Positions 12,561-40,379 of a DNA stretch of 64,000 bases are shown piece after piece (positions within the stretch are counted from its first letter, which is position 1; every line of letters begins with the position of its first letter). Made by a program: the position numbers and the translations under genes. Below the pieces are notes generated by a model. That model searched no databases and had not been told where the DNA came from. It was given only the letters and a program-made list of their open reading frames with translations. The DNA comes from Lates calcarifer (taxonomy: Eukaryota; Chordata; Actinopteri; Centropomidae): contig NC_066835.1 in NCBI RefSeq assembly GCF_001640805.2, forward strand, positions 10,482,130 through 10,546,129, in the 5' to 3' direction.

Positions 12561-13254
12561 ACTCCCCTCTCCAGAGAATATATATGTGAGTATGTCTGCA
12601 CAGCCCTGCCCAATTACTGCAAGGGAGACTCTGTGTGTGTGTTTAGTATCTACACAACCTGTGTTTCTAGCCTGTTTTGACCTACCTAAAACACCTCCAG
12701 CATTCTCCGTCTCCCTCTGACTCACTGACTAAACAAAACTGCTGCGACTAGTCGCTGGCGCTGTGCGTGAATGCAGCCTGCGGAAGATTACTAGGAGTTT
12801 AATGTTAATGTGCATCGGTGCATATATGTGAGTGAATGTGTCTGCACTTGTGTGTGTGTGTGTGTGTCACTGGTAGTGGTGAGAGGAGTCAGAGATTTAC
12901 AGCTGGATGAATTCAGGCTATAACAGCATTCTTTCTAATACGTGGGACGACTTGAGCACATTCCACGAGGGAAAGTTTAGTGTTGCACAATGTTGTTGAG
13001 CTTGATTGAAGAAAGCAGGTACTTTCTAAACTGTGACTGTTAAGGCAGTGTGAACAGAGATCCACGCAGGTGATAAAGCGCAACACCTCATACCTGACTA
13101 TGGGATTTAGATACGTAGCCTAGCGCTATCTTGACCTTTAGTCTAAAAGGCCACAATTAGGAGAATAAGAGCCATGTTGATAGAAATACCGCAACACACC
13201 TTTAATAGTGAGAGGAAACTATTGTAACAGACAAATGCTCCTTTTGCTTTCATT

Positions 13255-13584
13255 TTAAGAATGACGCTGATTAGCTGACTTGAGAGACCTTATGTTACAA
13301 TATGGCCGCAGCAATTCAGACAAATACTTTGGGGCGTCATTGAGTAGTTCCTGCCAGGTAAGAGGTCGGTGAAACTTAAAATTCACTGGCAGCCAATGGA
13401 GAGAGGACAACACTGGAGTAACGGGCTTATTCCATTTTGTCTTTGTTAGAGGGCGAGCTGCAGCATTTTGAACCTTCTGCAGGAGAGCTACATCAGCAGG
13501 AGCGGGACTACAATCAATTATGATCATCTGGTCGTGAGGACACAAAAGCTTGGATTCATTTCTCAGCACTTTCAACTCAAACAC
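13255..13584 (-). mobile_element. LINE reverse-transcriptase fragment (L2/CR1-like), degenerate
   Basis: The minus-strand frame contains LLQKVQNAAARPLTKTKWN, then TPVLSSLHWLPVNFKFH and later APKYLSELLRPY. This is the ordered signature of the C-terminal reverse-transcriptase thumb region common to L2, CR1 and Rex-type fish non-LTR retrotransposons (Q-NAAARLLT, SSLHWLPV, L-PYLSELL). Between the last two blocks the expected F(K)ILLLTFKAL segment is disrupted. No catalytic YXDD motif, endonuclease or complete ORF is present, so it is a dead 5'-truncated remnant. It lies in the putative sdc3 intron. Confidence 0.8.
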
Positions 13585-15603
13585 TCATCTGCATTTGCCT
13601 TCATTTGTTGCCACGAGCTCTCAGCAATTAAGAGTTAGAAGCAGCCCTCTGAAGTTTTGCCTCTCAGGCTCCACAAGTTTCTCAACATGAATACTGCAGA
13701 AAAATCTGACATCTAAATTATCAGTATGCAGCATGACATTAGAGGTTAAAGATCCTAGAGTCTTTTAAAGCTCTCCTGAGGCCATTGATGAGGGCCTCTG
13801 TTTAATCTTCATTTACACTGAGTTTTCTATACAGTGGTTGGGTTTTAGCAGCAAATTCTGAGCTCCCATTGTTGTCTCAGCTCTTAGGGACGACACATTG
13901 AAATACCAGGTATTGTGAAGCTAGTTTCTGCGGCCCTCAACACGCAGTTATCAGTCTAATAGTAAATGGGAAATTCCATTCCTATTGAGTTAAATCAAAC
14001 ACGAAATACTTTCTCCATGCAAGAAAGAAAAACTAATTTCAGTCAAATGCGGCACATCTGCCAAGCCAGTCCTCCCCATGTGATAAGAAATTGCTTTCAG
14101 ATATGGGTAAGCAGCATGTGTACACATCCAGCGCACACACACAAATAGCCAAGGAGGGGGGACAGGGACAAGAAAAGGAGGGGGGTGAGATGTTTTTCCT
14201 CACTGAAGGCTATCATTATTCTCTCGCTCTCTCTCTGTCCATGCTCACCTCCAGACGTCGGCCCACTCTGAATTCAACTCCGGATATGAACCATGATCCT
14301 TTTCATTTCCTCCATCCACTAGAAGGTGACCCCCCTCTCACCCATCCTTTCACACACACACCTGAAATACCGCCCTCCACCCCAGGAGTGTTTTCTACCT
14401 GCCGGCTTGTGTGCAAGCGTGTGAAGGGACTTTGTCCTCCAGGAGAGTGAGAAAGGACCCACTTCCTGTGTCAAATTGCCTCTCACATTCCTCACTCTCC
14501 CTCAATCCGCCTCGTTCGGGCTATTTTTTCCTCGTTCTTGCTCCCTCTCTCTTTCTCCGTCTCTCTATGGGGGGCTTTGTCCGCCGTCGGAGGCACAAAA
14601 CACTGATTCATTCCACGAGTTAAACATGATCCTCAAGAACACAACGCTTTTTCCGCCTAACACACACACACACATATACACACACAAGCTATAACACACA
14701 CTTTTCAAGGAGCGAGGGCTGGCGAGAACAAGTTTTTGGCAGTGGAGATTCACTATTTTTGAGCCCACACACAGACAGATGGACAGTCAGTGCTCTCATG
14801 AAGGCAGACGGATGCACACACACACTCGCTCTCTTTCTCTCATCACACACACACACGCACTGGCTATTCCATGGGATATAACAGATGTCTGTGGGAAAAT
14901 TGGTCTCTGATGTAAAATATAGTCGCCCGGATATGATGTCACAACTTCAATAACAGGAAATACCCACAGAGACACAACACTTGGGATCATCATCACAAGA
15001 CACGCACACACTCACACACATGTTGGACATCCTATAGTTGTGAGGACACTCATTGACGTAAGGCATTCCCTAGCCCCTTACCCTAAAATTAACCATCACA
15101 AATGAAACGCTAGCCTGCACTTCATTCTAATCTGAACCTTCAAACCAAGTTTTAATCCTCAAACAGCCCTCTGAAGTGATGACAACCATGATTTCAAACC
15201 AAAAATTGGTCCACACAACCATAGAAAAAGACCTGCACACAAACATACATGAGTCACTTGGTTTCAAGCCAAGAGGCATCTAAAGAAGGATCCTGTCAGC
15301 AAATGCATGTGACCGTGGGTTGTGTATATGTGTGTGTGTGTGTTCAAAGTCTGGGTTGCTTGAGGTGAGTCTTGCAATTATTAGACCGTTGACATGTGTT
15401 TGTGTGTGTGTTACCTATTCGAGCAACACCTGCATCCATCTGTGTGCTCCTAACACAGTGTATATTTAAGTGCTTGTGTGTGCGTGTGTGTATATATGTC
15501 ACACCTGTCTCCATCTGTACACTTAAAGACAGATTAGGTCAGCTGGAGGCCAAGGATCCTTGGCAAAGACTGCAACTGACTGACCCAGTAATAATCACTG
15601 TGA

Positions 15604-15605
<2 letters not shown>

Positions 15606-15634
<29 letters not shown>
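15606..15634. repeat. (TG)n microsatellite
   Basis: About 14 TG units. Confidence 0.95.
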
Positions 15635-17160
15635 GTGTTGTGAACCCCTGCCAAAACCAGTGCCGTATCACAGCACTCCAGGATGTTGACAATACAAATA
15701 TTGTAGCCAAGCAAGGAAAGGAAAGCAAAGCTGAATTAAGCAGGGCAGAACAATCAACTGCCCCGATACCCCGGACCTCAGGTTCACTGCCTGTCAATTT
15801 GATTTCTGAATCTGCAGCACTAAAATCCTATAACACATTTTTTGTTAATTTTGTGATCCTGTCTTATGTCAAAATCAAGTTTAAAGAGCTTTTTTGTTTA
15901 AGATTATATTGCGCTCATATGGTAATCTTAAGTGAAACTGAATGAAATTACAGCAAACACACAGAAATTAACGCCCCCCCTTGGTTCAGAAATGTGTTTA
16001 GTTTATTGTGACTTTATTTGGATGTTTGACCTTCACAGTGCAGAGTGGGGTTGCTTTCACATCCGTCTGCTAAAACCGAGAAGTTTCTCTGAGCTTAACT
16101 TAAATGAGTTTAAGACATGTACGTACATGCTTTTGTGACGTCACAGTGTCCTTGGAAAAGCCAGTCGGACGCAATACTAAGTGTGATGTGGAAACTTGAA
16201 ACCTCCAGCACATTCAGTATATACTGAAAATGGACTGCACAGTGAAACTGGAGACATGTCGTCTACAGTAGTTCAGCTACTGAAGTGAGCAACATTCACA
16301 TCGGCTATTCATAGATTTGTGATTTTTCTGGAAGATGTAATTTAAAAGAATTTAAACCATGTAATTAAACTTTTTTGTGGAAAGCTGTTATAATACATGT
16401 TTGGAGTGGATCTCTTTTACTTATTTCAGGAAGAGTACAGGTTATGCTGGGTTTAATGGCAACAGGGTGCAGGGTGGGGTGGGGGGTCAGTAGGGGCCCA
16501 TCTGCAACATATGAAAATCAAGGAGGAAACAGTGCAGTATTATAAAGGATACTATTAACTCACTATCTTATATCACACACTAGGGGAAATCTTTGAAGTG
16601 TGTTTTCTTCTTCATTTACATTCAAAAGTAGATCTGCGTTTTGATTATTTTTGGCCCTTGCCTCCTTCTATCTCAATGATTCAATGACCCCCCCCCTTCC
16701 TTTTCCTCCACCTCGTCCTTCTCATAGGATAAATCTGGATTAATCGGCAACGGAAGGTGTGGGCGCGCTATAGGGGGGCGCGTGAAGCTCGGCGTGGATG
16801 GTTCCGGAGAGGAGGTGTGTGTGTGTGTGTGTGGAGATAGAGAGATAGGTCTGCGTGTGTTAGAGGGCGGGGGGGTTCGCGCATTCCTAATCAGCTTCCC
16901 CCCTCTCGCGATTCCCGATGACATCATTCCATCCAAGCCTTCGTTCGCGCACCGCATCGCCGTTAACTTCCCCGTTACCCCACCCACTTTTTTGCCACAA
17001 ACACACACTGCCGCACACATACACACACACACATACACACACAACTCCGGTTGCAACTGGAGGATGCCCCCGGTCAGATTCTGGCATCCGGACAATAAGA
17101 CCGCCGATATCTGGCAATTAAAGGAGCGTGCACCTTACAGGTGAAGATCGGACGTCCAAT

Positions 17161-17163
<3 letters not shown>

Positions 17164-17221
<58 letters not shown>

Positions 17222-17223
17222 AC
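17164..17223. repeat. Compound (TC)n(CA)n microsatellite
   Basis: About 16 TC units run directly into about 13 CA units. Confidence 0.95.
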
Positions 17224-17387
17224 GTCCTACAGCGCGTCTACCCGGTAATAAAGTCGTTAAAGCCGCAGTATGACTGAAACCCCCAAGTTAACGACAGGAT
17301 GTGAGCTGGTGACACAGACACCACATACCGAGGCACCGCACAAAGACCCGTAATCAAGCTCAATTAGAGATTACCCGCTAATTACCG

Positions 17388-17412
17388 ACACACACACACA
17401 CACACACACACG
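17388..17412. repeat. (CA)n microsatellite
   Basis: About 12 CA units ending in CGCG. Confidence 0.9.
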
Positions 17413-17484
17413 CGAGCACGCACGCACACCTCCTGACTGGAGGGGACACAGGCCACAATAAACCCCGACACTGAGACACAAAGG

Positions 17485-17487
<3 letters not shown>

Positions 17488-17521
<34 letters not shown>
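17488..17521. repeat. (TG)n microsatellite
   Basis: About 17 TG units. With the CA tract 75 bases to the left it forms an inverted pair. Confidence 0.95.
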
Positions 17522-17522
<1 letters not shown>

Positions 17523-17793
17523 AAAGAGGAGGGGTGGGGGGTGTACGGGAGTCGCCAGCCCCCCCTAAAGGGAGTCACGGTCGGCCAATGAGGGCTGATA
17601 TGTAGGTCGAGAGCAGGATTTCCTACCGATCACCGACTGTCACTGTCTCATTAACGGTAGCGCACCGCGCTACCTCTCACAATCACGCACAAACACACAC
17701 ATACACGCATGCAACAACAACAAAAAATGCCCTGGCTTCTGTGAGCACACGGGAGCTGCCCGGTTAACAAAGGGATAGGAAGCTCGTGCTTAC

Positions 17794-17847
17794 CGTGGCG
17801 GCGTGAGCAAGCAGCGCCGTCAGCGCCAACAGCCAAGGCAGCTTCAT
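17794..17847 (-). CDS. sdc3: First coding exon with signal peptide, probable syndecan-3 (partial)
   Basis: An ATG in an excellent Kozak context (ACC before it) opens an 18-codon exon, MKLPWLLALTALLAHAAT, followed at once by a consensus donor, ACG|GTAAGC. The peptide has a basic Lys2 and a hydrophobic core ending in small residues, so it is a secretory signal. Syndecans are type I membrane heparan-sulfate proteoglycans whose first exon encodes little beyond the signal peptide and is followed by a long intron. In human, SDC3 lies next to PUM1 in this orientation. The remaining exons (GAG-attachment ectodomain, transmembrane and EFYA cytoplasmic tail) must lie left of the window. The exon is seen directly, while the sdc3 name is inferred from synteny and exon architecture. 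Another secreted or membrane protein is possible. Confidence 0.55.
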
Positions 17848-18330
17848 GGTAGGGGTGCGCGGGCACAGCCTCCCGGTGCCGCCGCTGCCTTCACGGGGTT
17901 CGGGGAGGTGAGGGGGGTAGGGGGTGGGTGAACAAAAGCTGCCGCCGCTTGCTCTCGGTGTCTCGGTGGTCCAACTTCAGAGCGCGCCGCCCGTTCGCGC
18001 GACCATCCGTCCTTGTAGTCGGGCTTTTTTTTTAATCCAAGGCTTCACGCGCTGCTGCTGCCGTTGCTGCTCCCGGTCACCGGTAAAGCAGTGGGATTTC
18101 CGCGAGGCCTCTTCTCTGTCTGTTTCTCCGAGTTTTTGTGCTCGAGCCCTGATAGATTTACTACCGGGAGACGCCAGACCTCGTCTCTCTCTCTTTCTCT
18201 CTCGCAGTACGCACGCAGGCTCTCTCTACCCTCTCTCTCTCCTCCCCCTCTCCGTTGAGGGCAGGATGTTCCGTATGGCGACGCTGCTTGGCCTGGGAGT
18301 CTGGCAGGAGGAGGGGTGTGTGTGTGAGTG
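17848..18330 (-). promoter_or_regulatory. sdc3: CpG-rich 5' UTR and promoter of the putative sdc3 exon
   Basis: GC- and CpG-rich sequence (GCGCGCCGCC, CGTTCGCGCG, GCTGCCGCCG) surrounds the start codon and continues upstream, in contrast to the AT-rich flanks. No TATA box is evident. The transcription start cannot be fixed from sequence alone. Confidence 0.5.
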
Positions 18331-20500
18331 AATATATACATGTGTGTGTGTGCATGTGTGTTTAGGGAGAAGTGGGGGGGATCTCCGCGTGTAAGGGCGA
18401 GGATGCCCCCTGCAGCTCATTTAGGCACCCGCAGCCCCATAGCAGCCTTTTAAACGCACGCACACATACACACACACACACACACATACATACACAGGGA
18501 GCAGGGCACATTGCGCACCGCAGAGCCTTCATGGCTGCCCTCAAGTTGTGCCTTTTGTTTTGTGCTTAGGTGGTTCGGGTCGGTTGCACGCCATTAGCAC
18601 ACACCTTCACCGGTGAGCTGCGGTCCTCCGCTGTGATTGGCTGAGTCACGGTCAAACCGTTTGCTAAAGAGAATCGACATGAGCTCACACCTGTGCCTAC
18701 GTAACAAGAATTAATATTGATGCGCTGCTCACTCTGTAGCCTACTTGTGTCGCCTAGCAACCGCTGGCTCGACCGTTACTGCTCAACGACAATTACAGGG
18801 CGGAAAAAAACAGCATTTAACGATTGTTAAAAGGCGCAAAATGAAAACGAACTGGATAACATCTACCACAAATCAAAACGGAAACCTCCTAATAAGTTAT
18901 ATTGATTGACACATGTTAGCTAATTTAAGAACTGACACTTTTTAAATTGAACCTGAAAGTTCATTCTGAATTTTAGAAACAGCGCCTAAAAATGTCAGTG
19001 GGTGAATCTTGCTCAGATTAGTTTTTTAAACGACTCTGCAGAAGACCAGAAAAAGCTACATGTGAACTTATTCTAGTGATGCTATAGCTCCAACACAAGC
19101 CTGATTAATATCTGATATGCTGAGAGAGGCAGCCTAATACTCAGTTTTCATGTACTAACTGTCATTCAGCTTCTTATATCAAAAATCTGTGAGCAAAATG
19201 CTTTACTAGGAATTTCAAAATATAGGTAATTTTCTATAGCCTACCATTGACATTGTTTTATTTTGTGCTGCTGTTTCATAAACTCAAGTTGATTCATTAG
19301 TCACCCCTTTTGACCCTGTTATAATTTGGTTTAATACAAATTTATTCATAAATATTATATGCACCATGTAAAGTTAAAATTAAAATAGGGCCCTTCTGTA
19401 AGACAGGTAGACAATATAGGTAATGCAAGACCCAGCCCCAGGCCCTGTACTTGTGTGCTGTATATTCCCAAATCACTTTGCAATAAATCAAATGACCATA
19501 AAGCAGCTGACACACAATAAACACAGGCCTTTGAGGCTCCTGTTTGGGCCCAGGGGCAGGTTGCTCACTTTTATCTGGTTGGTAAATCAGCTCTGCATAA
19601 AACAACAACCTAAGGCCTAATGAGCCTTCCTCACAGCCTAAACATGCAGTACCATCCGAGTGGTTTAAAGTCACTGAAGACGATGCGCTCTCACTTCTTT
19701 CAGTTTTATTATGATCCCATTTAATAAATCAACAAAGCTGCAGGATTACTGCCACTGACATCACAACCAGCCTGACTTGTTTTTCAGAGTAACATCCTTG
19801 CTGTTTTCACTTAGGCCGAGCCTGCTCCAAATAAAAGCTAGACAGGTACAAACAGGTTTATTATGTCCTCATGTCTCCTTAAAGATAAAGCTGAAAGACC
19901 ACAAGAGGGATGGTGTGTTTTGATAAGATACCAGTTCAACACCGCAGCGTAGCCTGATAATCTCTTGTTGCAAACCTTGGGCTCATTACTCGTGTCAAAA
20001 GAATAATTATCAGTGTATTAGACTACTGTGCGGATTTACTTTTCTTTTATTCTCTCCTCAAACACCGGTAGCCTTTCACTTATGCCAAGTGTGGTGATAC
20101 GAAGGCTTTCCCCATTACTCAGCCCACTGATATTCCATTAATAATTATCTGGAAAATAAAACCAGGGATAGGTTTAGAATCTCAGTAATAACCTTTGTTA
20201 TTGGTATCCATTACTGAAACCTAAGCTATTCCTTACCGGGAGTAGTCATTAGTGTAACCGATCGACACTGTTGGCTGTCATTAGTCAGAGCCATGCCATG
20301 TTAAGGAGTCAGTCTCATTAATCAGTCACATTTATGGAGAAACTAGAGCATCAGGAGCGAGCTCCCCGCTCCCCTCTCTGACTCATGCTGCGTGTAGTCA
20401 CAGTTGTATCACTGCAGACACGTTCATTCAGACGCTACGGCACAGATTCGCAGACACTTTCAAGTCTGTCTGCTCTATTAGTGTATCAAACATACAATGA
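18331..20500. other. Intergenic stretch between sdc3 promoter and pum1 3' end
   Basis: No coding exon was found. It holds an X-box-like site at 18749-18761. Two AATAAA signals on the minus strand, at 19857-19862 and 19705-19710, could end pum1 transcripts longer than the 3' UTR proposed here. Confidence 0.6.
18749..18761. promoter_or_regulatory. RFX X-box-like site
   Basis: GTCGCCTAGCAAC fits the X-box pattern GTNNCC-N(0-3)-RGNAAC. It lies about 900 bases upstream of the putative sdc3 start codon. Confidence 0.45.
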
Positions 20501-20519
20501 AGAACGCTCAAGACAGTTA

Positions 20520-22161
20520 AATTTTCAAAGTTTTTTTTGTTCAGTTTGGTTTCAAAATAAAGATCACACAATTGTTTAGAGACAATCTACAACAGGAGTT
20601 ACAAAAAATAGTTGCCCAGGCAATAAGCATACACAGGTTCTGTTAACTATACACATATGGTTACAGGTGTGCTCGTAGTAAATATACACAAGGCTGCTCC
20701 AAATGTACACCGCACTATGGCGGGCTGCCTCTCTCACCCAAAAGGACATGGACAGTATGATACAGCACTTACAGCACTAGAGAAATGCCAAAAAACACAA
20801 GAATATCCTCTGTACAATCCATGGGTTTACCCCTGAAAACAGTCATGGATAATCAAGGGGTTTGGGGGGGTTTAAATGAGTAAAAGTTACTTCTCCCACC
20901 CAGCCAGCATACCCATACACATGACACATTTCATGGGGTAATGCATTCTTATAAAAAGAGCTTAAAAAAAAGGTCAAAAAAAAAAAAAACCTTCAACATA
21001 AACCAGAAGACACCACTAAGTCTAACAGAACGTGTCCAATTGGGAGTCAGTGGGAGATCGACGTCTTAAGTTAAGCAGTGACAAGATAAAGATAAAACCA
21101 AGCGTGGCGAATCTTTGTACAAGTACTACGCTGTATAGAAAGGGCTTTTCAAAACAAAAATTTGATATTACAATTTACAATATACAACAACTCATATGTC
21201 ACAACCAAGGAGGTGAGAATATACACTGAAATGCACAGGTTTTTTTTTCTAAGATTTTTTTTTTCCAGAGTGAGCTTTTTTTCTTTTTTCTTCTCATACC
21301 AAAAAGGGTGGTAAAGCACTTTTACATTACAAGGGTTTACAAATGTACAATTATACAGTCAGAAGTATGTGGTCACTACTAGGATACATTATAGATACAG
21401 ATTCAACATCAAAAACCAGAAAAACTACAAAGTTTTATATATATATTTATATATATATGCAAAGGTCTACACCAAGTATACACGTTATATTTATAGAAGC
21501 AAGACCAGAAAACGAATCTCCCATGCTAAATGATCTGTCTGCTGGTTAGCTGATGGCATGTGTGTGTATTCGTCTATGATTCTGTGAAGTCAGACAAATT
21601 AAATACTTGTTCCATCTCATAGTGGTAAATAGCTAGGATGGGAGGAGGAGGGGACACTAGGATTGTGTATGCAGCAGTAGCAAAAAGTGAAATGATTTTT
21701 TTTCAGTTTATCAGAAACGATGAACAGAGGAAAATGAAAGGAGAAAAAAAACAACAACGAACAAACAAAAAATGAAGGGAGTGGAGCGATGAACAGAACA
21801 GTCACCTCCTCTCTCCACTCCCTGCAACTCCTGCCCTCCCCTCCCTCGTTGGGGCTGGGTAGGGGAAGGAGCGACAAAATCTGACAAAAACTACGGCTGC
21901 CTGTAGCAACAGGCTCCTCCCGAAGGGTTGTCATGGAAACAGGGGTGCAAGGGGGTACTCAGCATCCTCGGTGAGTAGATTCCGGTGATAAACGTAGGCA
22001 TGATGCCTTCTGAGGGGGTCGGACAAGGACAGGAGGGGTGGGGCTGGCAGACATGACTGCATTAAGATGGTGAGGTGAAGGGTGGGTGGGTGGGGGAGGG
22101 GCAGGTATATAAGGTGGTAGACATGACTTCAGGCAAGGGGAGGAGGGGGAGGCGGACTGGT
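20520..22161 (-). other. pum1: pum1 3' UTR (left boundary approximate)
   Basis: This non-coding stretch follows the pum1 stop codon. It is AU-rich in its distal two thirds, with U runs and an (AU)n patch at 21434-21459, and has a GC-richer, polypurine/polypyrimidine proximal part. No AATAAA is visible in minus orientation near 20.5 kb, so the end is set by composition and by the usual ~1.6 kb length of the family's 3' UTR. A longer form could use signals near 19.86 kb. An X-box-like GTTGTCATGGAAAC lies at 21927-21940. I found no UGUANAUA Pumilio site in it by eye. Confidence 0.55.
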
Positions 22162-38372
<16,211 letters not shown>

Positions 38373-38490
38373 TCCACCACAGCCTGTCCAGAGAGAAAAT
38401 ACATCTGTCACATGCAAACAATGGCACACTGGATCAATATGTTGAACACACAAGATATTTGATAAACTCTTACATTTAGAGTGGGGGACG

Positions 38491-40379
38491 TAATGCTCAG
38501 GTGCCAGTTTATTAGGCACACCTACCTAAAACTAACGCTGTTAAGAACAGAGATCCAATCAGTTTTGCAAAATGTCAGTTTTAATAAAGCCTTTGTAACT
38601 ATATCTCACAATGACACAGAAAAAACTATGGGCCTTACTTCATGAGAAACTGTGGTGACAGCAAGACAAAATATGGAGTAAAACATTCATCTAATCATTT
38701 GCCTGTCATTTTACTGTTCCAGGTGGTTTATGGTCAAAGTTCACAGTCAGTGCTGCTCCCCTGTAAGTCAATATATTTCTGCATGAATGAGAGACATAAG
38801 CACAATGTAATCTCATGTAAATGAAGCCAATATCTCCTAGTCACTTCAGAGCAGGACTGAGACTTCTACAGGCCAAACCAGAGATGCTAAAATATCTCAA
38901 CAATTATTGTAGCTTCAACTGGTTTTCATGTCCGACTACACTCAGTTGCCAGTTTATTTGGTAAACCTAGCTAAAATACAGTCTAATATAACTGCACTGC
39001 AATAAATACCCTCAGAGGTTTGTGTTCCTAATACTTGTCCACTTGATTTATATCTGTGTGAATATAACATAATACGTTTCAACAGCACTTCAAACTACAG
39101 GCTTCAAAAATTATGATACAAACTGAATAAACACCTCTATAAAATGGTCTTAACACAATCTAAACTTTTTAAATGTAGGATTTATTGCAGGACCGATGTA
39201 TTTGTTTTAGCGAGGTATACCAAATAAACTTATGACTGAGTGTATACTGCACAGCGCAGTATAGTGAACAGTGATGCCTGTGAGCCAGCTATATCCAAGA
39301 CAAGCACAGGTGCTTTCATCCCAAATTATCACTGCAACGCTGCACTAACAGTTCTTATTTGGTTGAAAATGGTCTAATTTGTTAGATTAACTGGTGTAAT
39401 GTCTAGTTTGACTGTAGATCTGCATATTCTTCCACAGCACAGCACTAAACACTACATACAATTTAATGTAAATATCGAAATAATCTAATTAGATTAAATC
39501 ACTCCAAAAACCCAAAGTTACACAAAGTTTTTTTTAAGGTTGCAGCCACATAAGGGACAACACTAGTATTAATCACACTATCAGTATAACATTCTTGGGG
39601 CAAAGTGGCAACCTGCCATTAAAGCTACTTAAACACTGATAATCAGAGCAAGAGAACTGGGTTCAACAGTTATGGATATAAACCAGAGAATCACTTTACA
39701 AGCAAGCCCAGGAGGCAGGATGAATTTAACTGCCAACCTATAGTCAGCAGGCCTACTCTAAACTTTATTGTATCTCTGTATTTCTTGGAATAAAACATAG
39801 AAGTTACAACTCTAATCAAATAGGCCATAAAGACGAAAATTCACCAGAGGAATATTGTAAAACATCTCCATATTACGCATCTTAAAACAGTACTCAGAAA
39901 TGTATCTCAGTCATCTGCATGTGGTGTAAATTACTGATTGGTTACTTGTTTAGTTGAAGGTGTTCTACCCACAGAAATTTGGTTGTTATGAAACCCTGTA
40001 CAGACATAGCTGCAGATCACTGCTGCCGAGTATAGCAGAAGTCCCCACCATTGCAGCTGACACACTAAATGCGAATTTACCAGGTTATTATATACACTAT
40101 GCTAAAACTAATACTTTACAATACGATAAAACTGTCATAAACCTTACCCTCATGTAAGTAACTTGTTAAAGAGAGGTGTTAATTGAACTTAATGCTCCCT
40201 GTGGTTTGTGGTGGTGTCTCTGAGATGCAAGTATTAGAAACAGAGTAGAGCAGTAACATCACAAACTACAGCCTCCAAAAGTTTTAATAAAGTTTAATTT
40301 GCACAATCAACTGTTATCAATTTCATTATACTGAATCACTTGAGGTTATGTGCACCCAATAAACTGACAAGTGAGTGTA
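38491..40379. mobile_element. Tc1-like inverted-repeat ends, about 1.9 kb apart, without transposase
   Basis: The left end, GTGCCAGTTTATTAGGCACACC (from 38501), matches the inverse of the right end, GTGCACCCAATAAACTGACAAG (about 40350-40372). Both are bounded by TA. The ends resemble the AGTTTATTAGGTACACC termini of a fish Tc1-like family. No transposase reading frame lies between them. The pair may be one decayed element or halves of two separate MITEs, since a related complete MITE sits at 38937-39244. Confidence 0.5.
38937..39244. mobile_element. Complete Tc1-like MITE, about 308 bp
   Basis: The left terminus TACACTCAGTTGCCAGTTTA and the inverted right terminus TACACTCAGTCATAAGTTTA are near-identical, continue with TTTGGTAAACC and TTTGGTATACC, and are flanked by TA target duplications. 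The interior is AT-rich and non-coding. It shares the internal block CCTGTAGTTTG with the end near 40.27 kb. Confidence 0.75.

Larger units (their letters stand above)
1..17793 (-). other. sdc3: Putative intron 1 of sdc3, no coding exon recognised
   Basis: No exon with supportable splice sites and family homology was found on either strand in this 17.8 kb. It contains many (CA)n/(TG)n tracts, long purine- or pyrimidine-biased blocks, a tRNA-like SINE fragment, a LINE reverse-transcriptase fragment, several copies of a fish interspersed repeat, and islands of non-repetitive sequence rich in homeodomain-type TAAT/GATTA sites. The intron reading is an inference. A signal-peptide exon with a good splice donor lies just to the right on the minus strand, and syndecan genes typically have a long first intron. 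If that exon is not sdc3, this is simply non-coding DNA downstream of it. Confidence 0.5.

Noticed and set aside
12003..12561. Overlapping 141- and 183-residue frames
   Set aside because: They are generated by C/T-biased low-complexity DNA, and two different frames are open at once with the same composition.
13255..13584. A host gene encoded by the 109-residue minus-strand frame
   Set aside because: Its ordered motifs are those of non-LTR reverse transcriptases, so it is LINE debris.
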